Shown in pieces: positions 54,841-64,000 of a DNA stretch of 64,000 nucleotides (position 1 is its first letter; each line of letters opens with the position of its first letter). A program made the translations under genes and the position numbers. The notes below the pieces were generated by a model that was given only the letters and a program-made list of their open reading frames with translations, had not been told where the DNA came from and searched no databases. This DNA comes from Variovorax paradoxus (lineage in GTDB: Bacteria; Pseudomonadota; Gammaproteobacteria; Burkholderiales; Burkholderiaceae_C): contig NZ_JAUSRN010000002.1 of NCBI RefSeq assembly GCF_030811855.1, positions 496,001 through 560,000 of the forward strand, written 5' to 3'.

Positions 54841-55378
54841 GGTGTTCGGGGTTGTATTCGAAGCGGCTGCCGCTGTCGATCAACCACTGCGCGATGCCCT
54901 CGATGTCGTCGAGGTCGAACAAGGGAAGGTTGGTGGGCGCCGGCAGTCCTTCGGGCGCGTTGGTGGCAATGGCGGTCACGAAGGCATCGTCGATGTACTT
55001 CGAAGGCCGGGGCGCCTGGCCTGCCTCGGGGGCGCGCCAGACTTCGATCTTGAGCAGGTCGCTGTGCTTGAAGCCTTCGACCAGAACCCAGTCGACGCCA
55101 TCATGGAGCTCTGCAATGAGGTCGTGCACTGTCAGCTGCGCGGGCTGTTCGAATTCGCGGATCAGCGCGAGCCGCTTGTCCGATGCCACCACCACCTCGA
55201 AGGCCCCGGCCTCGCGGTGGCGGTAGGTGTCCTTGCCCGGATGATCGATGTCGAACTTGTGGTGCGCATGCTTGACCACCGACACGCGCTGGCCATGGAG
55301 CTTGAGCACCGGAATCAGGCGCTCGACCAGCGTGGTCTTGCCTGAACCCGAATACCCGGAAAAGCCGATCACCTTCAT
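54833..55378 (-). CDS. mobB: Molybdopterin-guanine dinucleotide biosynthesis protein MobB
   Basis: GTP-binding accessory protein of MGD synthesis. It has 181 residues from the ATG at 55378 (MKVIGFSGYSGSGKTTLVER). The P-loop GYSGSGKTT is at 8-16, with VKHAHHKFDIDHPGKDTYRHREAGA and DWVLVEGFKHSDLLKIEVWR following. It comes 89 bp after thrC and overlaps moeA, so it could be read from the hom-thrC transcript. Confidence 0.95.
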   Translation of the reverse strand: MKVIGFSGYSGSGKTTLVERLIPVLKLHGQRVSVVKHAHHKFDIDHPGKDTYRHREAGAFEVVVASDKRLALIREFEQPAQLTVHDLIAELHDGVDWVLVEGFKHSDLLKIEVWRAPEAGQAPRPSKYIDDAFVTAIATNAPEGLPAPTNLPLFDLDDIEGIAQWLIDSGSRFEYNPEHHG

Positions 55379-55467
55379 GTCGAGTTCCTGTGGCTGCCGT
55401 CTACGCGGCAGCCGAATGCAGATGCAGTTGCGAGGCAGCCGCCGCCATGCACGGCGTGCGACAAAGG

Positions 55468-56883
55468 TCAATCACAGTTCTGGGCGATATAGGCCTTCAC
55501 GGCCTCTGCATCGGCCGGAAGCTTGACGACCCGCTTGGGCAGTGCCTCGATGCCTTCGAACCTGGCCGGCCGCGCGGGCTCGTGGCCGAGCGCCTCCACC
55601 AGCGTGGCTGCAAACTTGATCGGCAGCGCGGTTTCCAGCACCACCATCGGCACGCCGGGCGCGAGGTGTTCCCGCGCGGCCTTGAGACCGTCGGCCGTGT
55701 GCGGATCGACCAAGGTGGCAAAGCGCTTGTCGGTGTCGCGGATGGTGGCCAGCCGGTCAGCGTGGGTGCTGCGGCTGCTCTTGAAACCGAAGCGCTCCGC
55801 GGCTTGCTTGAAGGCAGGATCGCCGCTCAGATCGAAACGGCCCTGGCCGCCCAGCTCGTCCACGAACAGCGAGCGCAGCTTGGCGGCATCGCGGCCCACC
55901 AGGTCGAACACGAAGCGCTCGAAGTTGCTGGCCTTGCTGATGTCCATCGAAGGACTCGAGGTTTCATGCGTATCGGCCGCCGCGCGAACGCGGTAGATGC
56001 CGGTGCGGAAGAACTCGTCGAGCACGTCGTTCTCGTTGGTGGCGACCACCAGCGTCTGAATGGGCAGGCCCATCATGCGCGCCACGTGGCCGGCGCAAAC
56101 GTTGCCGAAGTTGCCCGACGGCACGGTGAAGCTCGCCGGTTTGTCGTTGCTGGCCGTAGCCTGGAAATAGCCGGCGAAGTAATAGACGACTTGCGCGAGC
56201 AGGCGCGCCCAGTTGATCGAGTTGACCGTGCCGATACGGTACTTGCGCTTGAAGCCGAGGTCGTTCGACACCGCCTTGACGATGTCTTGGCAATCATCGA
56301 ACACGCCGGTGATGGCGATATTGTGGATGTTCTCGTCCTGCAGGCTGAACATCTGCGCCTGCTGGAACGGGCTCATGCGGCCGTCCGGCGAGGTCATGAA
56401 GACGCGCACACCCTTTTTTCCGCGCATGGCGTATTCGGCGGCGCTGCCGGTGTCGCCGCTGGTAGCGCCCAGAATGTTCAGCTCCGCGCCGCGGCGGGCC
56501 AGTTCGTACTCGAACAGGTTGCCCAGGAGCTGCATCGCCATGTCCTTGAAGGCCAGCGTGGGGCCGTTGGACAAGGCTTCCAGGTACACGCCGTCTTCGA
56601 GCTCGCGCAGCGGCACGATCTCTTCGGTGCCGAACACCTCGGGCGTGTAGGTCTTGGCGCAGATCGCCTTCAGGTCGGCCGGCGGAATGTCGTCAATGTA
56701 GAGCGAGAGAATCTCGAAAGCCAGCTCTGCATACGGCAGCTTGCGCCACTTCGCGAGCGTGGCGGTGTCGATCTGCGGATACTCATCGGGCAGATAGAGC
56801 CCGCCATCGGGCGCAAGGCCTTCAAGCAAGATTTCGCAGAAACGCTTGCGGTCAGGGTGGCCGCGGGTGCTCAGGTAGTTCAC
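55468..56883 (-). CDS. thrC: Threonine synthase
   Basis: PLP enzyme converting O-phosphohomoserine to threonine. It has 471 residues with a GTG start at 56883 (NYLSTRGHPDRKRFCE); no ATG fits. PLP-binding Lys113 is in SNGPTLAFKDMAMQLLG, and the phosphate loop is near LGATSGDTGSAAEYAMRG. The reading frame stays open into the hom gene in another phase, which is an artefact. It lies 20 bp after hom in the same transcript. Confidence 0.96.
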   Translation of the reverse strand: MNYLSTRGHPDRKRFCEILLEGLAPDGGLYLPDEYPQIDTATLAKWRKLPYAELAFEILSLYIDDIPPADLKAICAKTYTPEVFGTEEIVPLRELEDGVYLEALSNGPTLAFKDMAMQLLGNLFEYELARRGAELNILGATSGDTGSAAEYAMRGKKGVRVFMTSPDGRMSPFQQAQMFSLQDENIHNIAITGVFDDCQDIVKAVSNDLGFKRKYRIGTVNSINWARLLAQVVYYFAGYFQATASNDKPASFTVPSGNFGNVCAGHVARMMGLPIQTLVVATNENDVLDEFFRTGIYRVRAAADTHETSSPSMDISKASNFERFVFDLVGRDAAKLRSLFVDELGGQGRFDLSGDPAFKQAAERFGFKSSRSTHADRLATIRDTDKRFATLVDPHTADGLKAAREHLAPGVPMVVLETALPIKFAATLVEALGHEPARPARFEGIEALPKRVVKLPADAEAVKAYIAQNCD

Positions 56884-56903
56884 GGTGTTCTCTTGCGCCG
56901 CCT

Positions 56904-58226
<1,323 letters not shown>

Positions 58227-58251
58227 TGGGAGATTCGCGTTGATGGTGATT

Positions 58252-59484
58252 TCATGAGCCGTTCTGGCTGCGCAAGCGATACAGCTCCAGGAACTTGGCA
58301 ATACGGTGAATGGCTTCGCGCAGGTCTTCCTCATGCGGCAGGAACACGATGCGAAAGTGGTCGGGCGTGGCCCAGTTGAAGCCGGTGCCTTGCACCAGCA
58401 TCACCTTGGTTTCCTTCAGCAGATCGAGAAAGAACTGCCGGTCGTCCGCGATCGGATAGACATTCGGATCAAGCTTGGGGAACATGTAGAGCGCGGCGCT
58501 CGGCTTGACGCAGCTCACGCCCGGAATGGCCGTGATCAGCTCATAGGCCAGGTCGCGCTGGCGCCGCAAGCGGCCGCCGTCACCCACCAGGTCGTTGATG
58601 CTCTGGTAGCCGCCAAGGGCGGTCTGGATGGCCCATTGCCCGGGCACATTGGCGCACAGGCGCATGTTCGAGAGCATGTTCAGGCCCTCGATGTAGTCTT
58701 CCGCGCGCTTCTTGTCGCCCGACACCACGAGCCAGCCCGCGCGATAGCCGCACGAACGGTAGCTCTTGGAAAGCGAATTGAAGGTGAGCGTGAGCACATC
58801 GGTCGAAAGGCTCCCGATCGCGGTGTGCTTCGCGTGGTCGTACAGCACCTTGTCGTAGACCTCGTCGGCAAAGATCACCAGGTGGTGTTCCCGCGCGATG
58901 GCCACGATGCTCTTGAGCAGTTCATCGGAATAGAGCGCGCCGGTCGGATTGTTCGGGTTGATCACCACGATGCCCTTGGTGCGCGGTGTGATCTTGGCGC
59001 GGATATCGTCGAGGTTGGGCATCCAGCCGTTGTCCTCGTCGCAGAGGTAGTGCACCGGTTTGCCGCCCGACAGGCTGGTTACCGCGGTCCACAGCGGATA
59101 GTCCGGCGCCGGAAGCAGCATTTCGTCGCCGTCGTTCAAGAGCGCGTTGGTGGCCATGGCGATCAGCTCGCTGGCGCCGTTACCCAGGTAGATGTCGTCC
59201 AGCGTGACGCCGGCAATGCCCTGCTTCTGCGTTTCGTGCATCACGGCCTTGCGTGCCGCAAAGATGCCCTTGCTGTCCGAATAACCCGCCGAACCCGGCA
59301 GGTTGCGGATCATGTCCTGCTGCACCTCTTCGGGCGCATCGAAGCCGAATACGGCAAGGTTGCCGATGTTGAGCCTGATGATCTTTTGGCCCTCTTCCTC
59401 CATCCGCTGGGCGGCCTCCATGATGGGGCCGCGGATGTCGTAGAGCACGTTGGCCAGCTTGGCCGATTTCTTGAACTGCTTCAA
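58252..59484 (-). CDS. alaA: Alanine-synthesising aminotransferase, AlaA type
   Basis: Class I PLP aminotransferase that mainly makes alanine from pyruvate and glutamate. It has 410 residues. PLP Lys240 is in FNSLSKSYRSCGYRAGW; INPNNPTGALY and ADEVYDKVLYD are typical of the AlaA/AlaC group. In beta-proteobacteria this gene commonly heads the alaA-hom-thrC operon, as here. The promoter would lie in the 100 bp before the divergent Mth938-type gene. Confidence 0.93.
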   Translation of the reverse strand: MKQFKKSAKLANVLYDIRGPIMEAAQRMEEEGQKIIRLNIGNLAVFGFDAPEEVQQDMIRNLPGSAGYSDSKGIFAARKAVMHETQKQGIAGVTLDDIYLGNGASELIAMATNALLNDGDEMLLPAPDYPLWTAVTSLSGGKPVHYLCDEDNGWMPNLDDIRAKITPRTKGIVVINPNNPTGALYSDELLKSIVAIAREHHLVIFADEVYDKVLYDHAKHTAIGSLSTDVLTLTFNSLSKSYRSCGYRAGWLVVSGDKKRAEDYIEGLNMLSNMRLCANVPGQWAIQTALGGYQSINDLVGDGGRLRRQRDLAYELITAIPGVSCVKPSAALYMFPKLDPNVYPIADDRQFFLDLLKETKVMLVQGTGFNWATPDHFRIVFLPHEEDLREAIHRIAKFLELYRLRSQNGS

Positions 59485-59554
59485 AGGGCCCTCCCGGGCG
59501 CGGGTTACTCGATGTCGAAAGGCCCTTGAAGGCCTCGTGTCACTGGGGAAAACC

Positions 59555-59560
59555 TATAAT
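59555..59560 (+). promoter_or_regulatory. Candidate -10 element (TATAAT) of the Mth938-type gene
   Basis: An exact TATAAT hexamer lies 25 bp before the ATG at 59585 in the divergent region with alaA. No good -35 box is at 16-18 bp spacing, so this is tentative. Confidence 0.4.
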
Positions 59561-59584
59561 TTGACCACAGTTCCCAGTGCCCCG

Positions 59585-59968
59585 ATGAAGCTCCAGCCTG
59601 ACAAATCCGACGCCCAGTCCCTCACCGCCCACGGCCCTGGGTGGGTCGCGATCAACAACGAAAAGGTCGAGGGCAGCGTGGTGGTGGGCTCGCGCGGCGA
59701 GCGTTTCGAGTGGAATTGCACCCGGTTCGACCAGCTGGGGCCCGAGCATTTCGCCCAGCTTGCGTCGCTGGGCGCCGAATTGGTCATCTTCGGGAGTGGA
59801 TCCCGCATCCGGTTTCCGCAGCCGGCCTGGCTGCAGCCCCTCATGGCCAAGCGCACCGGCGTGGAGACCATGGACACCCCGGCAGCCTGCCGCACCTACA
59901 ACATCCTGGCCGGCGAAGGCCGCCACGTGATCGCCGCCCTGCTGGTTGAACCCCCCAGCAATGGCTGA
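59585..59968 (+). CDS. Mth938-like domain protein (DUF498)
   Basis: A 127-residue protein of the Mth938/NDUFAF3-like fold. It starts MKLQPDKSDAQSLTAHGPGW at 59585, then ELVIFGSGSRIRFPQPAWLQPL and the conserved end TGVETMDTPAACRTYNILAGEGRHVIAALL. Relatives are linked to respiratory complex I assembly in mitochondria; the bacterial role is unproven. It lies 136 bp before the peroxiredoxin gene on the same strand. Confidence 0.88.
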   Translation: MKLQPDKSDAQSLTAHGPGWVAINNEKVEGSVVVGSRGERFEWNCTRFDQLGPEHFAQLASLGAELVIFGSGSRIRFPQPAWLQPLMAKRTGVETMDTPAACRTYNILAGEGRHVIAALLVEPPSNG

Positions 59969-60104
59969 GGGGGCGCTTTTCGGGGTAAAATACCGGGTTG
60001 CGAACAGGCCTGCTGCCCTCAGTTAGCAACGACCAATCCTCCATCTCGTCGAGTGTGCCTCAAAGCGCTCGATCCAATGGAAACCAACGGAGAAAACAAG
60101 ATTC

Positions 60105-60581
60105 ATGGCGATCGTTGTCAACAAACCCATTCCTGAATTCGACGCCAACGCCACGGGTGGCCTGAAAGTCTCGAATACCTCGCATCTCGGCCACGTGCTG
60201 GTCATGTATTTTTACCCGAAAGATAACACTCCGGGTTGCACGACCGAAGCCATGCAGTTTCGGGATCGTTACAAAGACTTCGAAAAGGCCGGTGCCACGG
60301 TGTTCGGCGTGTCCCGCGACAACATGAAGTCGCACGACGAGTTCAAGGCCAAGCTCGAACTCCCGTTTGAACTCATCGCCGATACCGAAGAAAAAATGTG
60401 CCACATGTTCGGCGTGGTCAAGAACAAGATCATGTACGGCAAGAAGGTCAAGGGCATCGAGCGCAGCACCTTCCTGATCGGCGCTGACGGCATCCTCAAG
60501 GCTGAATGGCGCGGTCTCAAGGTCCCCGGCCACGTCGACGACGTGCTCAAGGCGGTCAAGGCGCTCAAGAAGGCTGCCTGA
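60105..60581 (+). CDS. bcp: Thioredoxin-dependent peroxiredoxin, BCP family
   Basis: Reduces hydrogen peroxide and organic hydroperoxides in the cytoplasm. It has 158 residues. The peroxidatic Cys45 is in FYPKDNTPGCTTEAMQF. The resolving cysteine five residues later in E. coli Bcp is replaced by Met50; another Cys is present near residue 98 (EKMCHMFG) and may take over that role. It has a well-placed SD (CGGAG). Confidence 0.94.
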   Translation: MAIVVNKPIPEFDANATGGLKVSNTSHLGHVLVMYFYPKDNTPGCTTEAMQFRDRYKDFEKAGATVFGVSRDNMKSHDEFKAKLELPFELIADTEEKMCHMFGVVKNKIMYGKKVKGIERSTFLIGADGILKAEWRGLKVPGHVDDVLKAVKALKKAA

Positions 60582-60724
60582 CCGTTACAACAAGCGCGGA
60601 CTGTGCGCTTTTGCTTCAACCCGTGGGAAATGCCCAACGGACTGTGCAAAGAGCGCGAGACGCGTCGCCGCGGGTGTGCATAATGGCCTCATGCCGTTGA
60701 GCTCCACGACCGCATCCCCCGAAC

Positions 60725-60755
60725 AAAGCCGCCTTGGTCTACAGGCGGCTTTTTC
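60725..60755 (+). terminator. Intrinsic terminator between bcp and phoH
   Basis: The stem AAAGCCGCC (60725-60733) with GGCGGCTTT (60744-60752) and a 10 nt loop is followed by a T run. It ends about 38 nt before the phoH start, with an extended -10-like TGTGCATAAT about 45 nt upstream (60675-60684), so it could also lie inside a phoH leader. Confidence 0.75.
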
Positions 60756-60792
60756 GTTTTCTGGTTTCCACTTCCTGCGAGCGACCTGACAC

Positions 60793-62592
60793 ATGCCACT
60801 GCCTCCCGCCCCCACGAAACGCGCCGCATTGCTCTCGCCGGATGCGCACGATGCGCCCGCCCGCTCCTCCCACAGGGGCTCGCGGCGCTCGGGCGAATCG
60901 CGCGCCGATTCGGCTTCATCGAGCGGCTCCCAGCCGCTTGAACTGTTCGACCGCAGCGCCGCAGATGCGGTAGGCGGCGGCACCGAGGCCGCGCCCGTGG
61001 CCCGCGGCAGGTCGAAACCCGCCCCCTCCCGCAGCGCCGAGCGCAACCAGGACCGCAATCAGGACCACAGGCCCGGCGCCCGCGGCGAGCCCGAGGCGCC
61101 GCCAGCCGTCTATGTGCCGCCGCCATTGCCAGCCGCGGCGCCACAGGTTCCAACCCGTGCCAAGCGCGCCAAAACCAATGGTCCGGCCAAACTCTTCGTG
61201 CTCGACACGAACGTGCTGCTGCACGATCCGATGTGCCTGTTCCGCTTCGAAGAGCACGACATCTTCCTGCCGATGATCGTGCTGGAAGAACTGGACGGCC
61301 ACAAGAAAGGCACCACCGAAGTGGCGCGCAACGGCCGCCAGACCAGCCGCACGCTCGATGCCCTGGCCGCGGCGCAGGACGCTGATATCGCCAAGGGCCT
61401 GAAGCTGGACACCACGGGCCATCGCGAGGCCGGCGGCAAGCTGTTTTTCCAGACGGCGCCGCTCGACTATTCGCTGCCGGTCAGCCTGCCCCAGGGCAAG
61501 GCCGACAACCAGATCCTGGGCGTTGTGCAGGCGCTGCGCGATGTCTACGCCAAGGACCAGCCCGGCCGCCCGAAGCAGGAAGTGGTGCTGGTGTCCAAAG
61601 ACATCAACATGCGCGTCAAGGCGCGCGCCCTCGGCCTTGCAGCCGACGACTACCAGAACGACAAGACGCTGGAAGACGGCGACCTGCTCTACGCAGGTTC
61701 GCTCGCGCTGCCGCCCGATTTCTGGACTCGCCAGAGCAAGACGGTCGAGAGCTGGCAAAGCGGCAGCAACACCTTCTATCGCGTCAGCGGGCCGCTGGTG
61801 CCCAACCTGTACATCAACCAGTTCGTCTACTTCGAGGCGCCGGGCGAGCCGAGCATGTATGCGCGCGTCACCGAAATCCGCGACAAGACCGCAGTCTTCA
61901 AGACCCTGAAAGACTACAGCTCGGGCAAGAACGCGGTGTGGGGCGTGAACACGCGCAACCGCGAGCAGAACTTCGCGATGAACCTGCTCATGGACCCCGA
62001 AGTCGACTTCGTCACGCTGACGGGCACCGCCGGCACCGGCAAGACGCTGATGGCGCTGGCCTCGGGCCTGACGCAGGTGCTCGACGACCGCCGCTACACC
62101 GAGATCATCATGACCCGCGCGACGGTAAGCGTGGGCGAGGACATCGGCTTTCTGCCGGGTACCGAGGAAGAAAAAATGGGCCCCTGGATGGGCGCCCTCG
62201 ACGACAACCTCGAGTTCCTGGCCAAGGGCGACGGCGGCGGCGCCGGCGAGTGGGGCCGCGCGGCCACCAACGAGCTGATCCGCAGCCGCATCAAGGTCAA
62301 GAGCATGAACTTCATGCGCGGGCGCACCTTCCTCAACAAATACGTGATCATCGACGAAGCGCAGAACCTGACGCCCAAGCAGATGAAGACGCTGATCACC
62401 CGGGCCGGCCCGGGCACCAAGATCATCTGCATGGGCAACCTCGCTCAGATCGACACGCCCTACCTCACCGAAGGCTCCTCGGGCCTCACCTTTGCGGTGG
62501 ACAAGTTCAAGGGCTGGCCGCACGGCGGGCACATCACACTGGCGCGCGGCGAACGCTCGCGGCTGGCGGACTTCGCAAGCGACGTGCTCTAG
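60793..62592 (+). CDS. PhoH-family protein with PIN domain
   Basis: A 599-residue protein. Residues 1-130 are low-complexity and Pro/Ser/Arg-rich. A PIN ribonuclease-type domain starts at KLFVLDTNVLLHDP (Asp138) and runs to about 290. A PhoH ATPase domain follows (Walker A GTAGTGKTLM near 412; Walker B VIIDEAQNLTPKQMKTLITR). This PIN-PhoH architecture resembles PhoH2/YlaK-type proteins thought to act as RNA helicase/nucleases. It is monocistronic with strong terminators on both sides. Confidence 0.92.
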   Translation: MPLPPAPTKRAALLSPDAHDAPARSSHRGSRRSGESRADSASSSGSQPLELFDRSAADAVGGGTEAAPVARGRSKPAPSRSAERNQDRNQDHRPGARGEPEAPPAVYVPPPLPAAAPQVPTRAKRAKTNGPAKLFVLDTNVLLHDPMCLFRFEEHDIFLPMIVLEELDGHKKGTTEVARNGRQTSRTLDALAAAQDADIAKGLKLDTTGHREAGGKLFFQTAPLDYSLPVSLPQGKADNQILGVVQALRDVYAKDQPGRPKQEVVLVSKDINMRVKARALGLAADDYQNDKTLEDGDLLYAGSLALPPDFWTRQSKTVESWQSGSNTFYRVSGPLVPNLYINQFVYFEAPGEPSMYARVTEIRDKTAVFKTLKDYSSGKNAVWGVNTRNREQNFAMNLLMDPEVDFVTLTGTAGTGKTLMALASGLTQVLDDRRYTEIIMTRATVSVGEDIGFLPGTEEEKMGPWMGALDDNLEFLAKGDGGGAGEWGRAATNELIRSRIKVKSMNFMRGRTFLNKYVIIDEAQNLTPKQMKTLITRAGPGTKIICMGNLAQIDTPYLTEGSSGLTFAVDKFKGWPHGGHITLARGERSRLADFASDVL

Positions 62593-62612
62593 TCTTCCTA
62601 CGATCCGATCAG

Positions 62613-62649
62613 GCCCGCGCATGCTCTTGAAGAGCATCGCGGGCTTTTT
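62613..62649 (+). terminator. Intrinsic terminator of phoH
   Basis: GCCCGCG-C-ATGCTC (62613-62626) pairs with GAGCAT-CGCGGGC (62632-62644) with one bulged base and a 5 nt loop, followed by TTTTT. It lies 21 nt after the phoH stop. Confidence 0.92.
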
Positions 62650-62668
62650 CTTTGGCGGCGGTGACAGG

Positions 62669-62692
62669 CTCCTGACAAGACGTTGTCAGGAG
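62669..62692. promoter_or_regulatory. Perfect inverted repeat upstream of the VOC gene
   Basis: CTCCTGACAA (62669-62678) is followed after GACG by TTGTCAGGAG (62683-62692): perfect 10 bp arms, 52 bp before the VOC start codon and not followed by a T run. An operator or an mRNA leader hairpin is likely. Confidence 0.5.
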
Positions 62693-62744
62693 GCGGTCCG
62701 CACCATCGAGGCTCCTTCAACACAACAAACGAAAGAGAGTCCTC

Positions 62745-63116
62745 ATGCAAAACGCAATCAGCTGGTTCGAGATTCCCGTAGCCGACATGGACCGCGCCCA
62801 AGCCTTCTATGAAACCGTGCTGGGCCGCAAGCTGCGCCGCGAAAGCTTCGGCAGCGAGACGCTGGCCGTGTTTCCCTACGAAAAACCCGCCGCCGGCGGT
62901 GCGCTGCAGGCCGGCGCGAACGCCAGCGCTCGCGCGGGAAGCGGCATCCGCATCTACCTTGACTGCATGCCGAGCATCGACGCGGTGCTCGAGCGAGTGG
63001 AGGCCGCCGGCGGCCAGATCGTAGCTCCCAAGTCCGCACTGCCGCCGGGCATGGGCTTCATCGCCCATCTGCGGGACACCGAAGGCAACGAAGTCGGCCT
63101 TCACGCCCTGGCCTGA
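62745..63116 (+). CDS. VOC-family (glyoxalase/dioxygenase-like) protein
   Basis: A 123-residue vicinal-oxygen-chelate protein: ISWFEIPVADMDRAQAFYETVLGRKL at the start, GSGIRIYLDCMPSIDAVLERVEAAGG in the middle, and FIAHLRDTEGNEVGLHAL at the end with the typical terminal Glu/His. It could be an enzyme or a binding protein; substrate unknown. It is followed after 6 bp by the EVE gene. Confidence 0.88.
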   Translation: MQNAISWFEIPVADMDRAQAFYETVLGRKLRRESFGSETLAVFPYEKPAAGGALQAGANASARAGSGIRIYLDCMPSIDAVLERVEAAGGQIVAPKSALPPGMGFIAHLRDTEGNEVGLHALA

Positions 63117-63122
63117 GCCGCA

Positions 63123-63572
63123 ATGGCACAGCGCAACTGGATCGCCGTTGCCAGCGCCGAGCATGCCCGGCGCGGACGCGACCACCGGCCGGTCGGCTTC
63201 ATGCAGGTCGGCCATGGCAAGCTGGGGCCGCTCAAGCGCGTCGCGGCGGGCGACCGCGTGGCCTACTACGCGCCGGCCACAGTGTTCGGCGGCACGGACA
63301 AGCTGCAGAGCTTCGTGTCGATCGGCATCGTGCAGCCGGGCGAACCCTACGAATTCGATATCGGCGGGGGCTTTGTCCCCTGGCGCCGCGACGTGGCCTA
63401 TGCGGCCGCGCACGAGGCGCCGATCGCTCCCCTCATCGAACGGCTCGCCTTCATCGAGAACCCCAAGCAGTGGGGCTACAAATTTCGCTTCGGCATGTTC
63501 GACGTCAGTGACGCCGACATGGCGCTGATCGCCCAAGCGATGAAGTGCGAACTGAAGGCGCTCGCACTCTGA
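63123..63572 (+). CDS. EVE-domain protein
   Basis: A 149-residue protein of the EVE (PUA-like) fold: NWIAVASAEHARRGRDHRPVGFMQVGHG, LGPLKRVAAGDRVAYYAP, then FENPKQWGYKFRFG-like terminal residues (IENPKQWGYKFRFGMFDV). EVE domains bind modified nucleobases. This one belongs to the group resembling UPF0310 proteins and stands 6 bp after the VOC gene. Role unknown. Confidence 0.86.
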   Translation: MAQRNWIAVASAEHARRGRDHRPVGFMQVGHGKLGPLKRVAAGDRVAYYAPATVFGGTDKLQSFVSIGIVQPGEPYEFDIGGGFVPWRRDVAYAAAHEAPIAPLIERLAFIENPKQWGYKFRFGMFDVSDADMALIAQAMKCELKALAL

Positions 63573-63612
63573 CCGACCCCGCTGACGCCACCTACGCAGG
63601 AGAAAAAAGCAG

Positions 63613-64000
63613 ATGGAACCCGTTCGCCGGCACCACGGCGCTTTCCACGTTGCGGGCCTCACGGCCCGCACCACCAATCGCGAAGAAAACGATCCCGCAA
63701 CGGCCCGCATTGGAGGCCTGTGGAATCGCTTCTTCGCAGAAGAGACCTACCGGTGGATGCCGCATCGCACCAGCGACGCCCGCATCTTCGGCGTCTACTC
63801 CGGCTATGAATCGAACGTCGATGGCGCATTCGACCTGACCGTCGGCGTGGCCGTGTCGCATGCAGCAGGCGAAGCAGCGGCCATCGAGGCCGGCGACTAC
63901 CTCGTCTTTGCGGGCCAGGGCGAAATGCCGCACATGGTGATCGATACCTGGCAGCGCATCTGGCAGTATTTCGACGCGCATCCGACAATCACGCGCCGCT
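63613..64000 (+). CDS. AraC effector-binding-domain (GyrI-like) protein, truncated by window end
   Basis: 129 residues are visible from the ATG at 63613 (AGGAG about 10 nt upstream). They read MEPVRRHHGAFHVAGLTART, GGLWNRFFAEETYRWMPHRT, FGVYSGYESNVDGAFDLTVG and EAGDYLVFAGQGEMPHMVID, followed by TWQRIWQYF. This matches the bacterial transcription-activator effector-binding fold without a DNA-binding domain (Cass2/YdeE-like). It probably binds small amphipathic molecules. The 3' end is outside the window. Confidence 0.85.
   Translation, partial: MEPVRRHHGAFHVAGLTARTTNREENDPATARIGGLWNRFFAEETYRWMPHRTSDARIFGVYSGYESNVDGAFDLTVGVAVSHAAGEAAAIEAGDYLVFAGQGEMPHMVIDTWQRIWQYFDAHPTITRR

Noticed and set aside
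60916..62637. A 573-codon minus-strand frame opposite phoH
   Set aside because: Shadow of the PhoH gene; no family features, and phoH has clear PIN and ATPase motifs.

Overview
The window comes from a high-GC betaproteobacterium of the Burkholderiales, most likely Comamonadaceae and probably Variovorax or a close relative. The reasons are the thrS-infC-rpmI-rplT-pheS-pheT-ihfA-merR-tRNA-Pro gene order, several lone Bug-type substrate-binding proteins, the FMN riboswitch/RibH arrangement and the family content. This is inferred from gene content; no search was run.

Region 1 (1-11916, minus strand, transcribed from 11916 downward): an extracellular polysaccharide cluster. It has an outer-membrane export lipoprotein (Wza type), genes predicted to make UDP-GalNAcA (WbpO and WbpP types), a flippase, three glycosyltransferases and the UDP-L-FucNAc genes (WbjB/C/D types). 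The central 3-8 kb is visibly AT-richer than its flanks. No polymerase (wzy) or tyrosine kinase (wzc) lies in the window.

Region 2 (12541-20846, minus): a translation operon. A candidate leader peptide with an attenuator precedes thrS; infC with a non-standard ATC start, rpmI, rplT, pheS, pheT, ihfA, a MerR regulator and tRNA-Pro(GGG) follow, closed by a strong terminator.

Region 3 (20944-37973): isocitrate lyase with a palindrome-rich upstream region; a gamma-glutamylcyclotransferase-like protein; a DMT transporter; a histone-like SWIB protein. Then a TPP enzyme divergent from a TetR regulator and a Bug/oxidoreductase/DUF993/isomerase catabolic operon; two matching operator-like palindromes link the two units. 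A long inverted repeat, a YcaQ-type glycosylase, an FMN riboswitch with ribH, GST, ArsC, TauE and MFS/AraC genes follow.

Region 4 (38051-47707): a PAP2-ACP-ketosynthase mini-cluster, DUF2501, SulP, DUF3299, arfB, clpB and a second Bug protein.

Region 5 (47956-51576): the most unusual part. It is a tightly overlapping tandem array of two 49-codon copies of an effector N-terminus, two lipoproteins (one with a large in-frame deletion), one full-length putative zinc-metallopeptidase effector and a membrane-anchored coiled-coil protein. It looks like an interbacterial effector/immunity locus.

Region 6 (51688-64000): molybdopterin genes (moaE, moaD, moeA, mobB) with a DapA-family gene nested between moaE and moaD; thrC, hom and alaA; then Mth938-type, BCP peroxiredoxin, PhoH, VOC, EVE and effector-binding-domain genes, the last cut by the window end.
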